Assembly: GCA_030447525.1 (NCBI GenBank)
Contig: JAUJOR010000009.1
Span: 1 to 64,000, forward strand
Reading direction: 5' to 3'
DNA from: Chloroflexota bacterium
GTDB taxonomy: Bacteria; Chloroflexota; UBA11872; UBA12225
Length of the DNA: 64,000 bases
The notes beneath the pieces are model-generated. The model did not search any database, was not told the DNA's origin, and worked only from the letters and a program-made list of their open reading frames with translations. Position 1 is the stretch's first letter; the number at the start of each line of letters is the position of its first letter. Below are positions 37,196-45,449 of the stretch, piece after piece. The position numbers and the translations under genes are program-made.

Positions 37196-38866
37196 ATGAC
37201 CCTTGCAGCGAGCCGCTCCGTCTCCTCACTCGGCAGCCGCGCTGAACAGATCGAGCGCCTGCGGAGCGAATCATTCGACCTGCTGGTGGTCGGGGGGGGG
37301 ATTACCGGCGCCGGGGTGGCCTGGGATGCCGCCGCCCGCGGGCTGCGTGTGGCCCTGATCGAGAGAGCCGACTACGCCGGGGGAACCAGCTCCCGCTCAT
37401 CCAAGCTCATCCATGGGGGGCTGCGGTACCTGGCACAGGGACACCTGACCCTGACGCGCGAGGCCGTCCGTGAGCGGGGGCGCCTGCAGCGCCTGGCGCC
37501 GCACCTGGTGGACCTCCTCCCGTTCGCCTTTCCCGTCTTTGGCGGGCCGGCTGAGCGCCTGAAGCTGACCGCCGGTCTATGGCTGTACGATGCCTTCGCC
37601 ACCGGCTCTGGAGCGCCCCGCCACGCCTGGCTCGACCGCGAGGCGACGCTATCGCTGGCCCCGGGACTGCGGCGGGAAGGCCTTTCCGGGGCCTTCATCT
37701 ACCACGACGCCCGCACCGACGACGCCCGGATGGTAGTGGAGGTCCTCCGCGCCGCCGCCGGCGCCGGGGCGGCCGTGGCCAACTACGTGGCGATGCAGGA
37801 GCTGCTCACCGCCAAGGGAAGGGCGGTTGGCGTCGCCGCCGAAGACCGGATGGGGCAGACAGCATTCGAGGTGCGCGCCCGTATGGTCGTCCTGGCCGCC
37901 GGCGTCTGGCTGGACAAGCTCGTGCCGCCGGCCAGCAGTGGCACCCGCGTCCGTCCGGCCAAGGGGGTGCACCTCTTCCTGACGCCCGGGCGCGTCCCGA
38001 GCGCCACCGCCCTGTATCTTTCCACCACCAGCGATGGTCGCCTGGTCTTCGTCATTCCCTGGCTGGGGCGCACCATGGTGGGTACGACGGACACGGCCCA
38101 CACCGGCGACCTGGTGAGCCCGCGGGCCACGGCCGCGGATCTACGCTATCTTCTGGACGCGGTGAATCGGGCCTTTCCGGCGGCCGGCTTCACGGCGGCC
38201 GATGTCCTCAGCAGCCAGGCCGGGCTGCGTCCCCTCATCTCGGAGGCCGAGGGGAGCAGCGGCAACACGGCCGCCCTCTCGCGCGAGGACCGGATCTTTG
38301 AGACGGAGACGGGGGCCCTGGCCATCGCCGGGGGGAAGCTGACGACGTTTCGGCGCATGGGGGAAAAGGTGGTGAACCGCGTAGCGCAACGCCTCGACGG
38401 CCCCCATGGAACGGGGCCCTCGACAACGGATCGCTTCCCCCTGGCCGGCTTTCCGACGCCCCTGGATCCCCGGGCCTTCGCCAGCTGGCGCGCGGCCGCC
38501 CTGGCCGCCGTCTCACCCGTGCAGCGCCGGCGCCGGGCGCGGCTTATCGAGCGCTACGGGGCCCACTACCCGGCGCTGGAAGCCATGATCGCCGCCGAGC
38601 CCCCGCTGGGGGACGATCTCGTCCCCGGCGAGCCGTTCCTCAAGGCGGAGGTGGCCTATGCCATCCGGCACGAGCAGGCAGTCACCATCGCCGACGTCCT
38701 CAGCCAGCGGCTGCGCCTGGCCCTGCTGACGCGCGATCACGGCCGGGGGGCGGCTACCAAGGTCGCCGATCTGCTGGCCCGCGAGCACGGTTGGGATGCC
38801 ACCCGGCGCGCTCAGGCCCTTACGGACTATGAGGCAGACGTGATGCAGTACGCCGTGCCTACTTGA
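37196..38866 (+). CDS. glpD: aerobic glycerol-3-phosphate dehydrogenase
   Basis: 556 residues. FAD-dependent oxidation of glycerol-3-phosphate to DHAP, feeding electrons to quinones at the membrane. The dinucleotide motif DLLVVGGGITGAGVAWDAAA is near residues 27-46, followed by GGTSSRSSKLIHGGLRYL, which is characteristic of GlpD. A C-terminal cap domain of ~130 residues (VAYAIRHEQAVTIADVLSQR) completes the family length. ATG 37196 is used. There are no glpK or glpF genes next to it. Confidence 0.94.
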   Translation: MTLAASRSVSSLGSRAEQIERLRSESFDLLVVGGGITGAGVAWDAAARGLRVALIERADYAGGTSSRSSKLIHGGLRYLAQGHLTLTREAVRERGRLQRLAPHLVDLLPFAFPVFGGPAERLKLTAGLWLYDAFATGSGAPRHAWLDREATLSLAPGLRREGLSGAFIYHDARTDDARMVVEVLRAAAGAGAAVANYVAMQELLTAKGRAVGVAAEDRMGQTAFEVRARMVVLAAGVWLDKLVPPASSGTRVRPAKGVHLFLTPGRVPSATALYLSTTSDGRLVFVIPWLGRTMVGTTDTAHTGDLVSPRATAADLRYLLDAVNRAFPAAGFTAADVLSSQAGLRPLISEAEGSSGNTAALSREDRIFETETGALAIAGGKLTTFRRMGEKVVNRVAQRLDGPHGTGPSTTDRFPLAGFPTPLDPRAFASWRAAALAAVSPVQRRRRARLIERYGAHYPALEAMIAAEPPLGDDLVPGEPFLKAEVAYAIRHEQAVTIADVLSQRLRLALLTRDHGRGAATKVADLLAREHGWDATRRAQALTDYEADVMQYAVPT

Positions 38867-39039
38867 CATCAGACCGGCGGCCCCGCCCTCGGCCACGGCA
38901 CGCCCTCATGGCCCGGCCCGGAGCCGGGGGCGGTGGAGGCCGAGGCCCCGCCGCGCTCCCGGCAGGTATGGACCAGCGGCGGGTATGGACTGATGGCTTT
39001 GATGGAGCGATGGGTGGAGTGATGGAAGGAGGGCCTGGC

Positions 39040-39411
39040 GTGACGAGTGAAGGTGACACTCCCGTCCTGTATTACAAGCGTGGCTGTACGAGCTGCGAGA
39101 AGGCGCGGGCCTGGCTCTCCGAGCACGGCATCACCGTCCGCGAGCGGGAGCTATTCAAGAACCCATTGACGGCGTCTGAAGTGGAGGATCTGATCGGCTC
39201 GCGGGCGGTGACGGACGTCCTCTCTACCCGCACCTCCGAGTACAAGGCGCGCGGCCTGGATAAGGACATGCCCAGTGACGCCGAGCTCCTGCGCCAGATG
39301 GAGGCCGAGCCGCGCCTCCTGCGCCGGCCACTGCTTCAGGTGCGCGAGCACCTCCTGGTGGGGTTCGACCAGGCGCGCTGGGCAGCCGCCCTGGGCGTGC
39401 GCTCCAAGTAA
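39040..39411 (+). CDS. ArsC/Spx-family thioredoxin-fold protein
   Basis: 123 residues. YYKRGCTSCEKARAWLSEHG gives a CxxC at the thioredoxin-fold active site; FKNPLTASEVEDLIG and RRPLLQVREHLLVGFD match the ArsC/Spx/MgsR group. It could be an arsenate reductase or an RNA-polymerase-binding redox regulator; the CxxC favours Spx/YffB-like relatives, but this is not decisive. GTG 39040 is chosen because AAGGAGGG sits 6 bases upstream; an earlier ATG at 39010 lacks this. Confidence 0.85.
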   Translation: MTSEGDTPVLYYKRGCTSCEKARAWLSEHGITVRERELFKNPLTASEVEDLIGSRAVTDVLSTRTSEYKARGLDKDMPSDAELLRQMEAEPRLLRRPLLQVREHLLVGFDQARWAAALGVRSK

Positions 39412-39480
39412 CGGCCAGTAGACCAAGACGTACCTGGTGTTGAGGTGGGAAGGGGCCGGCGTGAAGTAAGATGACACCCC

Positions 39481-40152
39481 TTGCACGTCGCCATCCTGAC
39501 ACACGGGGACTCCGGTGACGCGGACTGGCTCCGCGCCCGCCTGGCCGCTGCCGATCTCGTGTTCGCGGCCGATGGCGGGGCGCAGCTGGCCTGGAGCGCG
39601 GGCCGCCTGCCGGACGCGGTGGTGGGGGATTTCGACTCCCTCGACCCTGTCAGCCGAGCCCGGCTCGCCGCCGGCGGCTGCGAGCTCCTCCAGTACCCCC
39701 CAGAGAAGGACGAGACCGACCTGGAGCTGACCCTCCAGCTGGCGGCCGAGCGCGGGGCGACGTCCATCGAAGTCCTGGGGGCGTTTGGCGGTCGCCGCCT
39801 CGACCACGCCCTGGCGAACGTCTTCGTTCTGGCCCACCCCGGTCTGGCCGGCCTACCGGTCACCCTTGCCGACCCGCAGCACGAGGTGCGTCTCCTTCGC
39901 GGCCCGGACGGCATAGACCTGGCCGGCCGGCCGGGAGACCTGGTGACGTTGCTCCCCCTCTCCGCCCGAGCTACCGGGATCTCCACCGCCGGCCTCCGCT
40001 ATCCCCTCCATGATGGTGTCCTGGAGCGAGGACGCAGCCGCGGCGTGAGCAACGAGCTCTTGGAGCGACAGGCGACCGTGCGCCTGCAGGGCGGCCTCCT
40101 CCTGGTGGTCGCCCACAGGATCTCCCCTCCTGCCGATGGAAACGCGGAGTAG
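39481..40152 (+). CDS. thiamine pyrophosphokinase
   Basis: 223 residues. It transfers pyrophosphate from ATP to thiamine, giving TPP. Signatures are FAADGGAQLAW near residues 28-38, AVVGDFDSLDP, PPEKDETDLELTLQLA and GAFGGRRLDHALANV. The C-terminal thiamine-binding beta domain follows (GDLVTLLPLSARATGISTAG). It starts at TTG 39481. It is convergent with the thiamine uptake operon at 40241-44871, so transporter and salvage kinase sit side by side, but no riboswitch is visible before this gene. Confidence 0.92.
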   Translation: MHVAILTHGDSGDADWLRARLAAADLVFAADGGAQLAWSAGRLPDAVVGDFDSLDPVSRARLAAGGCELLQYPPEKDETDLELTLQLAAERGATSIEVLGAFGGRRLDHALANVFVLAHPGLAGLPVTLADPQHEVRLLRGPDGIDLAGRPGDLVTLLPLSARATGISTAGLRYPLHDGVLERGRSRGVSNELLERQATVRLQGGLLLVVAHRISPPADGNAE

Positions 40153-40201
40153 CGCCTTCCCTCCTGCCGGCCGGCAGTCACTCCTCTGGAGACAGCACCT
40201 T

Positions 40202-40226
40202 TCCCCGGCTGCGATGTGGCCGGGGA
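40202..40226. terminator. possible bidirectional terminator between TPK and ecfT
   Basis: TCCCCGGC (40202-40209) pairs with GCCGGGGA (40219-40226) over a 9-base loop, between two convergent stop codons. A palindrome CTGCCGGCCGGCAG lies about 35 bases upstream. No T-run. Confidence 0.4.
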
Positions 40227-40240
40227 TACTCAAACACCCT

Positions 40241-41089
40241 TCAGGCCGAGAAGCGACCGTCCCAGAGGCGCAGCCACCCGGCGCCGGCGCTCAGCGCCAT
40301 CAAGGCCAGGGCCAGGCCAAGTGCCGCGGCGGCGAAGAGGCCATCACGCCAGCCCAGGGGCACATCCCGGAAGTACGTGCGCCTCCCGGCGGCGGCGAAG
40401 CCCCGCGAATCCATGGCCACGGCCAGGCGCGCCGCGCGGCGGATGGCGTTCGTCGCCAGGGGCAGAACGTAGCCCAGGCGCCGGCGTGCCCAGACCCACG
40501 GCGGACCGGACTCCGTCTGGCCCCGGACGCGCTGCGCCAGCCGTACCTGCTCGTACTCCTGGGCAAAGAAGGGCAGGAAACGGTACCCGGCCAGGAGGGC
40601 GTAGCCGATGCGGAAGGGGAGGCGGGCGTGGCGGATCAGGCTCACCACCAGATCCGTAGGATCGGTGGTGAGCACGAAGGTGATGGAGAGGGCGCCAATG
40701 GCCAGGCCCCGCAGACCAATGGCCAGGCCGAAGAGGAGCCCCGGGAGGGTCAGGCGCAGGGGGCCCCAGCGCCACAGCACCCCCGCCTCGTCCGGCGCAG
40801 TGGCGAACAGGGCATTGCTCCAGACGAAGCCCAGCGCCACCAGCGCCAAGGGGGCCAGGGCTCGGGCGTAGGCCATTGGCGGGACGCGCCCCAGGAGCCC
40901 ACCGGCCATGAGAGTCAGACCCAAGAAGAGCAGGGGGGTAACGGGATCGATCACCAGGACGAGCAAGAGCGAGAGGACGAGCACGAGCAAGAACTTGGCC
41001 GTGGGGTTGCGCCGCTGGAGAAAGTGGGGAGAGAGCCGGGGCGGCGCCCCCGGCCGGCTCGCGGAAGGGAGAGGGGGCAGGGCGCTCAT
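40241..41089 (-). CDS. energy-coupling factor transporter transmembrane protein EcfT (YkoC-like)
   Basis: 282 residues with about five to six helices near the ends of the protein (LLVLVLSLLLVLVIDPVTPL, LFGLAIGLRGLAIGALSITF). The conserved cytoplasmic Ala-Arg-Gly region is present in QRVRGQTESGPPW and MDSRGFAAAGRRTY; such motifs couple to the ATPase. EcfT links the substrate-binding S component to the ATPases in thiamine/HMP uptake. Its ATG overlaps the stop of the ATPase gene by 4 bases (ATGA), so it is the last gene of the ykoFEDC-type operon. Confidence 0.9.
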   Translation of the reverse strand: MSALPPLPSASRPGAPPRLSPHFLQRRNPTAKFLLVLVLSLLLVLVIDPVTPLLFLGLTLMAGGLLGRVPPMAYARALAPLALVALGFVWSNALFATAPDEAGVLWRWGPLRLTLPGLLFGLAIGLRGLAIGALSITFVLTTDPTDLVVSLIRHARLPFRIGYALLAGYRFLPFFAQEYEQVRLAQRVRGQTESGPPWVWARRRLGYVLPLATNAIRRAARLAVAMDSRGFAAAGRRTYFRDVPLGWRDGLFAAAALGLALALMALSAGAGWLRLWDGRFSA

Positions 41090-42906
41090 CCCGGCATCAG
41101 CGCCGCCCCGGCCTGCAACAGGGCACGGCCCACCTCCGGCAGGCTTATCGCCGCCGGTATGTCCGGCCGGGCACTTCGGGCCAGGGCGATGGCCTCGGCC
41201 ACGGGTGGGGGTCGCAGGCCACAGTGGCGGAGAACGTCCGGGCGCCCAAAGAGGGCCCCAGGCGTCCCATCGAAGACGACCCGCCCGGCGGCGATGGCCA
41301 CGGCGCGCTGCACCCGTTCGGCCACCAGGGTCATGTCGTGCGTGATCAGCACCACCGTGCGTCCCTCGCCGTGCAGGGCGCTGAGGAAGGCCAGCAACTC
41401 GTCTGTGTGGCGACGATCCTGCCCAAACGTCGGCTCGTCCAAGATGATTACTTCCGGCTGCGTCACCAGGGCCGTAGCCACCGAGAGCCGGCGCTTTTGT
41501 CCATGGCTGAGGAGGTACGGACTGGCCTCGGCCAGGGCATGCAGTCCGAAGCGCTGCAGCACACCGTCGGCGCGGCGGGCCAGCTCGGCCATATCGATCG
41601 CGCCCCTGGGGGCCAGCCGTCTTAGGCCGTACAGGACGTCCTCGTGCACGGTGGGGGCGGCGAACTGGTGCTCCGGATACTGGAATACGTAGCTCAGCCG
41701 GTGGCGTATCTCCCGCTCGGCGTAGGAGTGGAGGTCACGCCCGCCCAGCGTCACCTCGCCGCTGGTGGGTCGGACGATCCCGGCCAGGAGCAGACCGAGG
41801 GTGCTCTTCCCGGCGGCGTTGGCCCCTACCAGGGCCAGGAACTCCCCAGCGCCGATGTCCAACGAGACGTCCTGGACGGCAGCATCCGCGCCACCGCGGT
41901 AGCGGTAGCCGGCGCCCCGCAGCCCCAGCAAGGGCGCCCCCCCGGGGGTCCACCCCTGCGGATGGCGGGCGCCAGGATGGGGGTCGCCGGGAGGGACCTC
42001 CCGGAAAGCCCCGGCGGAAGAAGGGGTCACGCTGGGCCACCGCTCGACCAGCAGCCCGGCGGCGGCGGCCGGCGTTGCCGGCAGGGTCGCCGGCAGGGGA
42101 TCGAAGAGGCGGGCGATCCCGGCCAGCTGCGGCGTCCACACCCCCAAGGCGTCGAGGCGCGCGGCGGCGGCGCCGAAGACGTGGGCCGGTGGCCCTTCCA
42201 GCGCCAGGCGTCCATCGCCGTCCAGCACCACCACCCGATCGATCAGGCCGGCGACGTCATCCAGGCGGTGCTCGATCAGCAGGAGCGAGCGCTGCGCCGG
42301 TTGACTCCCGCCGCCCCCGCTATCGGCTGGAGCGGTGGCGTCCTGTAACAGGCGCAGGACCTGGCGGGCCCCGGCCGGGTCGAGGTTCGCCGTCGGCTCG
42401 TCCATGACCAAGGCCCGGCTGCCCATCGCCAGCAGGGACGCCAGAGTGACACGCTGCTTGGCCCCCCCGGAGAGCTGATCAAGCCGGCGGGGGGTGCGCT
42501 GTGGGTGGAGCCCCACCGCGTCTCGCGCTGCCCGGACGCGCTGCAGCATCTCGTGCCGGGGAGTGCCAAGGTTCTCCAGGCCGAAGGCGATCTCGTCGTC
42601 CACCTCCAGCATCACCAGTTGGGCCTCGGGGTCCTGGAACAAGACACCCACATCTCGGGTCAGGTCACCAAGGGAGGTGTGGCGCGTGTCCCGGCCGCCC
42701 ACCAGGACGCGTCCCCCTTCCCAGTGGGCCTCCAGGCTGTGGGGGACGACGCCGTTCAGGCAAAGGGCAAGGGTGCTCTTGCCGCTCCCGCTGGGGCCGA
42801 GGAGGAGGATGCGCTCCCCAGCTCCCCAGCGCAGGGAGACGTCCTGCAAGGCCGGCGCCCGCCGACCCACATGACGGACGGTCAGGCCCTCAACACGGAT
42901 ATCCAA
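41086..42906 (-). CDS. fused double ATPase of ECF transporter (YkoD-like EcfA)
   Basis: 606 residues from TTG 42906, with two complete ABC domains. Domain 1 has LLLGPSGSGKSTLALCLNG, signature QLSGGAKQRVTLASLL and ALVMDEPTANLD. Domain 2 has ALVGANAAGKSTLGLLLAG, a variant signature LLSHGQKRRLSVATAL and VIILDEPTFGQD, with switch His in LITHD. Fusion of both EcfA halves is the YkoD arrangement. There is no ATG/GTG at a sensible place: the frame is open into the preceding gene, and TTG 42906, after the ykoE stop, is the likeliest start but lacks a clear Shine-Dalgarno. Confidence 0.88.
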   Translation of the reverse strand: MDIRVEGLTVRHVGRRAPALQDVSLRWGAGERILLLGPSGSGKSTLALCLNGVVPHSLEAHWEGGRVLVGGRDTRHTSLGDLTRDVGVLFQDPEAQLVMLEVDDEIAFGLENLGTPRHEMLQRVRAARDAVGLHPQRTPRRLDQLSGGAKQRVTLASLLAMGSRALVMDEPTANLDPAGARQVLRLLQDATAPADSGGGGSQPAQRSLLLIEHRLDDVAGLIDRVVVLDGDGRLALEGPPAHVFGAAAARLDALGVWTPQLAGIARLFDPLPATLPATPAAAAGLLVERWPSVTPSSAGAFREVPPGDPHPGARHPQGWTPGGAPLLGLRGAGYRYRGGADAAVQDVSLDIGAGEFLALVGANAAGKSTLGLLLAGIVRPTSGEVTLGGRDLHSYAEREIRHRLSYVFQYPEHQFAAPTVHEDVLYGLRRLAPRGAIDMAELARRADGVLQRFGLHALAEASPYLLSHGQKRRLSVATALVTQPEVIILDEPTFGQDRRHTDELLAFLSALHGEGRTVVLITHDMTLVAERVQRAVAIAAGRVVFDGTPGALFGRPDVLRHCGLRPPPVAEAIALARSARPDIPAAISLPEVGRALLQAGAALMPG

Positions 42907-42979
42907 GGCGCGGCGTCCGTCGACGACCGTGACCCGTCCACCGGTGCCCGCTATCGGGCCAGCGGCGGACGATGGCGGA

Positions 42980-44224
42980 CTAGATCTCCCGCATCCGCTC
43001 GCGCCCCACGGGAAAGTAGGCCAGCGCCCCGGTGGCGGCCAGCCGATCCCCGACGGCCTTCGCCAGCGCCCCAGCCAGCGCCCCGCCGACAAGACGGGCG
43101 ACGAGCAACGCCACCAGGAGCCCGGGCGGCAGGGCAAAGTAGCCCAGCCGGAACCAGTTCCACGGCAGGGCGACTAGGCCGGCGACCGCCCCGGCCAGGA
43201 GCATCACCGACCACCCCCAGCGCCGGTAACCGGTGGTGGCAAACACCAGCTCCGGCCCCAGGGCCTGCATCAAGCCGGTTACTACCAGGATCGGACCGGC
43301 CGGCGCCCCGAGTAACACCTCGGCCAGGGCGGCCAGGGTGTTGGCCAGCACGGCGGCTCCCGGGCGGCGGATGACGTAGCCCCCCAGCAGCCCGCTGACG
43401 AACCACATACCGAAGACGATCTCCTGGGCCACCTGGCCCGCGCCCGGCACCAGGGGCGCTACCCAGATGTACGGCTGCAGCCACCACCAGTACAGGGCGC
43501 CGAAGACGATGGCCAGCACGGCCAGGAAGACGAAGTCCTGCGTCCGCCAGGGGCTGCTGGCGGCCTGCCCGGGCCGTCCGCGGCGCACCGCCATCACGCT
43601 CCCCACCGACGCGGCGGCGAAGCCGGCGATGGCCAGATAGACGCCGGCACCCAGGCCCATGAAGTCGCCCGCGTTGAGGGCCTTGGCCGCGCTGGTCTTG
43701 ACGGCGGCATCGGTACGGATCAGGCCCGGCGCGAACTGCGCGCCCGGCGTCCCCGAGAGGAGGCCGCTGGCAAGAAAAAGCACCGTAATCGCCAGGCCGG
43801 CGACGGCGGCCGCCGCCCCCCAGCCGGCAAATCGGGAGGGCCCGTCCGACCCGAGGCGCCCCGCCCGTCCGGCGCCGGCCGTGACCGCTTCGGCAGCATG
43901 TCCGGGATTGCCTCTCTGCAAGGCGACCAGGCCAACGCAGACGAGGCTGACCAGGGCCAGGGCAGGAATGGCGTGGAGGGCAATGTGGAAGCCCTTCAGT
44001 CCACCCGCCGGCACGCCCGCCAGGGCCGGTGCGATGGCCTGAGCCAGGTCAAAGGCGCTGTAGGTCGCTTGCTGGTACTGCACCCACGGTAGGAAAAAGG
44101 CCACCACCGCCGTGGCCGCCCCCAGCGCCCCCAACAGCAGGGCCGGCGGGCGGACGGCGCCGACCGGGACAGCGCCAGGGAGGTCGGGCGCCGGTCGGGG
44201 CGAGACGTCTGCCGTGGTCGTCAT
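42980..44224 (-). CDS. ECF S component, YkoE-like, with extra N-terminal membrane domain
   Basis: 414 residues. The C-terminal ~190 residues match YkoE, the thiamine/hydroxymethylpyrimidine-binding S component. Marks are DFVFLAVLAIVFGALYWWWL, IVFGMWFVSGLLGGYVIRRP, GAPAGPILVVTGLMQALGPE and YRRWGWSVMLLAGAVAGL. YkoE proteins are usually ~200 residues. Here an additional ~220-residue N-terminal half carries about four helices (LLGALGAATAVVAFFLPWVQ; ALVSLVCVGLVALQR; AAVAGLAITVLFLASGLLSG; VYLAIAGFAAASVGSVMAV) that I do not recognise. The start overlaps the stop of the ykoF-like gene by 4 bases. Confidence 0.85.
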   Translation of the reverse strand: MTTTADVSPRPAPDLPGAVPVGAVRPPALLLGALGAATAVVAFFLPWVQYQQATYSAFDLAQAIAPALAGVPAGGLKGFHIALHAIPALALVSLVCVGLVALQRGNPGHAAEAVTAGAGRAGRLGSDGPSRFAGWGAAAAVAGLAITVLFLASGLLSGTPGAQFAPGLIRTDAAVKTSAAKALNAGDFMGLGAGVYLAIAGFAAASVGSVMAVRRGRPGQAASSPWRTQDFVFLAVLAIVFGALYWWWLQPYIWVAPLVPGAGQVAQEIVFGMWFVSGLLGGYVIRRPGAAVLANTLAALAEVLLGAPAGPILVVTGLMQALGPELVFATTGYRRWGWSVMLLAGAVAGLVALPWNWFRLGYFALPPGLLVALLVARLVGGALAGALAKAVGDRLAATGALAYFPVGRERMREI

Positions 44225-44871
44225 CCCACTCCCTCCCCCGCCTCCGGGCGTTGCCCGCCTGCAGAGGATCGTCCCGCTGCCGACGGACTGTTGGCCGAGA
44301 GTGTGACGTGGGCGACGATGTGCCCGGCGGCGTCGGCGGCGGCCTCGAACGAGCGGCGGATCGAGCGCAGCACGGCGTCCAGGTCGCCGTCGAGGCGGGA
44401 CACGAAATGCTGCCCGCGCGTGAAGACGTCAGACTCCTTGGTGCGCTTGATCTCCCGGTAGATCACGTCCATGTAGCCGGGGATGCCCAGGGGGTAGAGC
44501 GACCACTGGCAGGCGACGCGCGGCGCCGGCTCGCCACCGGGCCTCGCCGGCCGACGACCCGGGGCAGGTCCCGCCGGGACAGCGCCGAGGGCCGGGTCAC
44601 ACACCGTCTCACCGGGGCAGCCACGGGAGAAGAGGACGGTCATGACGACGTGCGTCCCGCCAGACGCCGCTCGAGAAAAGGCCCGCTCCAGGGCGCCGAA
44701 CACGGCGTCCGGGTGCCCCCCCAGAAAGGTGCTGACGTCGTCGGTTTCAACCTCTAGACCGCTCTCCTGCAGCCCCTCGATGGCGTGCAGGACCACCGGC
44801 ACGAACCGGTCGGTCATGGGGTAGAGGGAGAAGCGCGCCCCGAAATAGGGGCTTGTGCTATCCGCAACCAT
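44221..44871 (-). CDS. YkoF-like thiamine/HMP-binding protein
   Basis: 216 residues with two related ferredoxin-like halves. The first holds GARFSLYPMTDRFVPVVL and VETDDVSTFLGGHPDAVFGA. The second holds CQWSLYPLGIPGYMDVIYRE and KESDVFTRGQHFVSRLDGD. YkoF of Bacillus has the same tandem fold and binds thiamine/HMP. The halves are joined by a Gly/Pro/Ala-rich linker. ATG 44871 lies directly behind the TPP riboswitch, whose 3' end contains the Shine-Dalgarno GGAGG. First gene of the operon ykoF-ykoE-ecfA(A)-ecfT, all overlapping or closely spaced. Confidence 0.88.
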   Translation of the reverse strand: MVADSTSPYFGARFSLYPMTDRFVPVVLHAIEGLQESGLEVETDDVSTFLGGHPDAVFGALERAFSRAASGGTHVVMTVLFSRGCPGETVCDPALGAVPAGPAPGRRPARPGGEPAPRVACQWSLYPLGIPGYMDVIYREIKRTKESDVFTRGQHFVSRLDGDLDAVLRSIRRSFEAAADAAGHIVAHVTLSANSPSAAGRSSAGGQRPEAGEGVG

Positions 44872-44873
44872 TG

Positions 44874-44958
44874 CTTTCCTCCGCCGGTATGATCCGGATC
44901 AGGTTCCAAGGGTTGGTGGCCGTGGCCACCTCTCAGCGCAAGGGCGCACCCCTAGCAG
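44874..44958 (-). promoter_or_regulatory. TPP riboswitch (THI element)
   Basis: Read on the minus strand, the leader contains TAGGGGTGCGCC, then GCTGAGAGG, then ACCCTTGGAACCTGATC, CGGATCATACCGGCGGAGG. These are the conserved aptamer boxes (GGGGTGC, CTGAGA, ACC...AACCTGATC, ATACCGGCG) in the right order. The ribosome-binding GGAGG for the ykoF-like gene is part of the 3' strand of the closing stem. TPP binding should therefore block translation start directly; no terminator hairpin with T-run is seen. Confidence 0.95.
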
Positions 44959-45022
44959 AGCGTTTGCTGTTGTAAGGCCTGGGTCCGGGACGGGCGCTGC
45001 GCCCGCAGGGCCCTCTCGCCTA

Positions 45023-45050
45023 ACTATACGAGAAAGCACCGCCCGCGCAA
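45023..45050 (-). promoter_or_regulatory. promoter of the riboswitch-controlled thiamine operon
   Basis: On the minus strand TTGCGC (45050-45045) and TATAGT (45028-45023) are separated by 16 bases. Transcription would begin near 45016, giving a leader of ~145 nt that contains the whole riboswitch. Confidence 0.55.
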
Positions 45051-45072
45051 GAACGCCCCAATGACAAGACGA

Positions 45073-45110
45073 CGCAGGCGCCGTGGCTGAGGGAAAGCCA
45101 CGACGCCTGC
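45073..45110. repeat. strong hairpin upstream of the thiamine operon promoter
   Basis: CGCAGGCGCCGTGGCT (45073-45088) pairs with AGCCACGACGCCTGCG (45096/7-45111) with a single mismatch, around a loop of about 7 bases. No gene ends here on either strand, so a simple terminator role is not obvious. Confidence 0.6.
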
Positions 45111-45272
45111 GCCGGAGAGAGGGAACGGTAGCGAGGTAATGTCCTCGACCCTCGCTGCAGGGGCGCCGCCCGGCGGCGCGCTGCCTGTTCCCGGCTATTC
45201 GCTCCGTCGCCTCCTGTAATTCGGCGACGCCTCAAGTACACCGCGACGCCGTAACCGCAGCCGCGGCCCCAG

Positions 45273-45290
45273 GTTAAGGCTGTGTTACCG
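45273..45290. promoter_or_regulatory. putative PHO-box pair, left arm of 18-bp inverted repeat
   Basis: GTTAAGGCTGTGTTACCG is exactly inverted at 45363-45380. Inside it TTAA (45274) and TTAC (45285) are 11 bases apart, the spacing of PhoB half-sites and of the other PHO-like boxes in this window. Confidence 0.5.
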
Positions 45291-45362
45291 CCACGCACCG
45301 GCTGCCCCGGAGGGCGCCGGATTGGAGCGATGCCCCGATGCCAGTCTCGGGCGAGAGGCTGC

Positions 45363-45380
45363 CGGTAACACAGCCTTAAC
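45363..45380 (+). promoter_or_regulatory. putative PHO-box pair, right arm of 18-bp inverted repeat
   Basis: CGGTAACACAGCCTTAAC carries GTAAC and TTAAC 11 bases apart and ends 69 bases before the start of the small gene at 45450. That is comparable to the position of the boxes before pstS and phoX. The perfect 18-bp inversion over 72 bases could allow two regulator dimers to face each other. Confidence 0.5.
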
Positions 45381-45449
45381 GTGCGCGTCGTTGTGCGGTC
45401 ACATGGCCCGTCCAGGATATGGGCCATGGGGCAGCATAGGGGAGATGCG

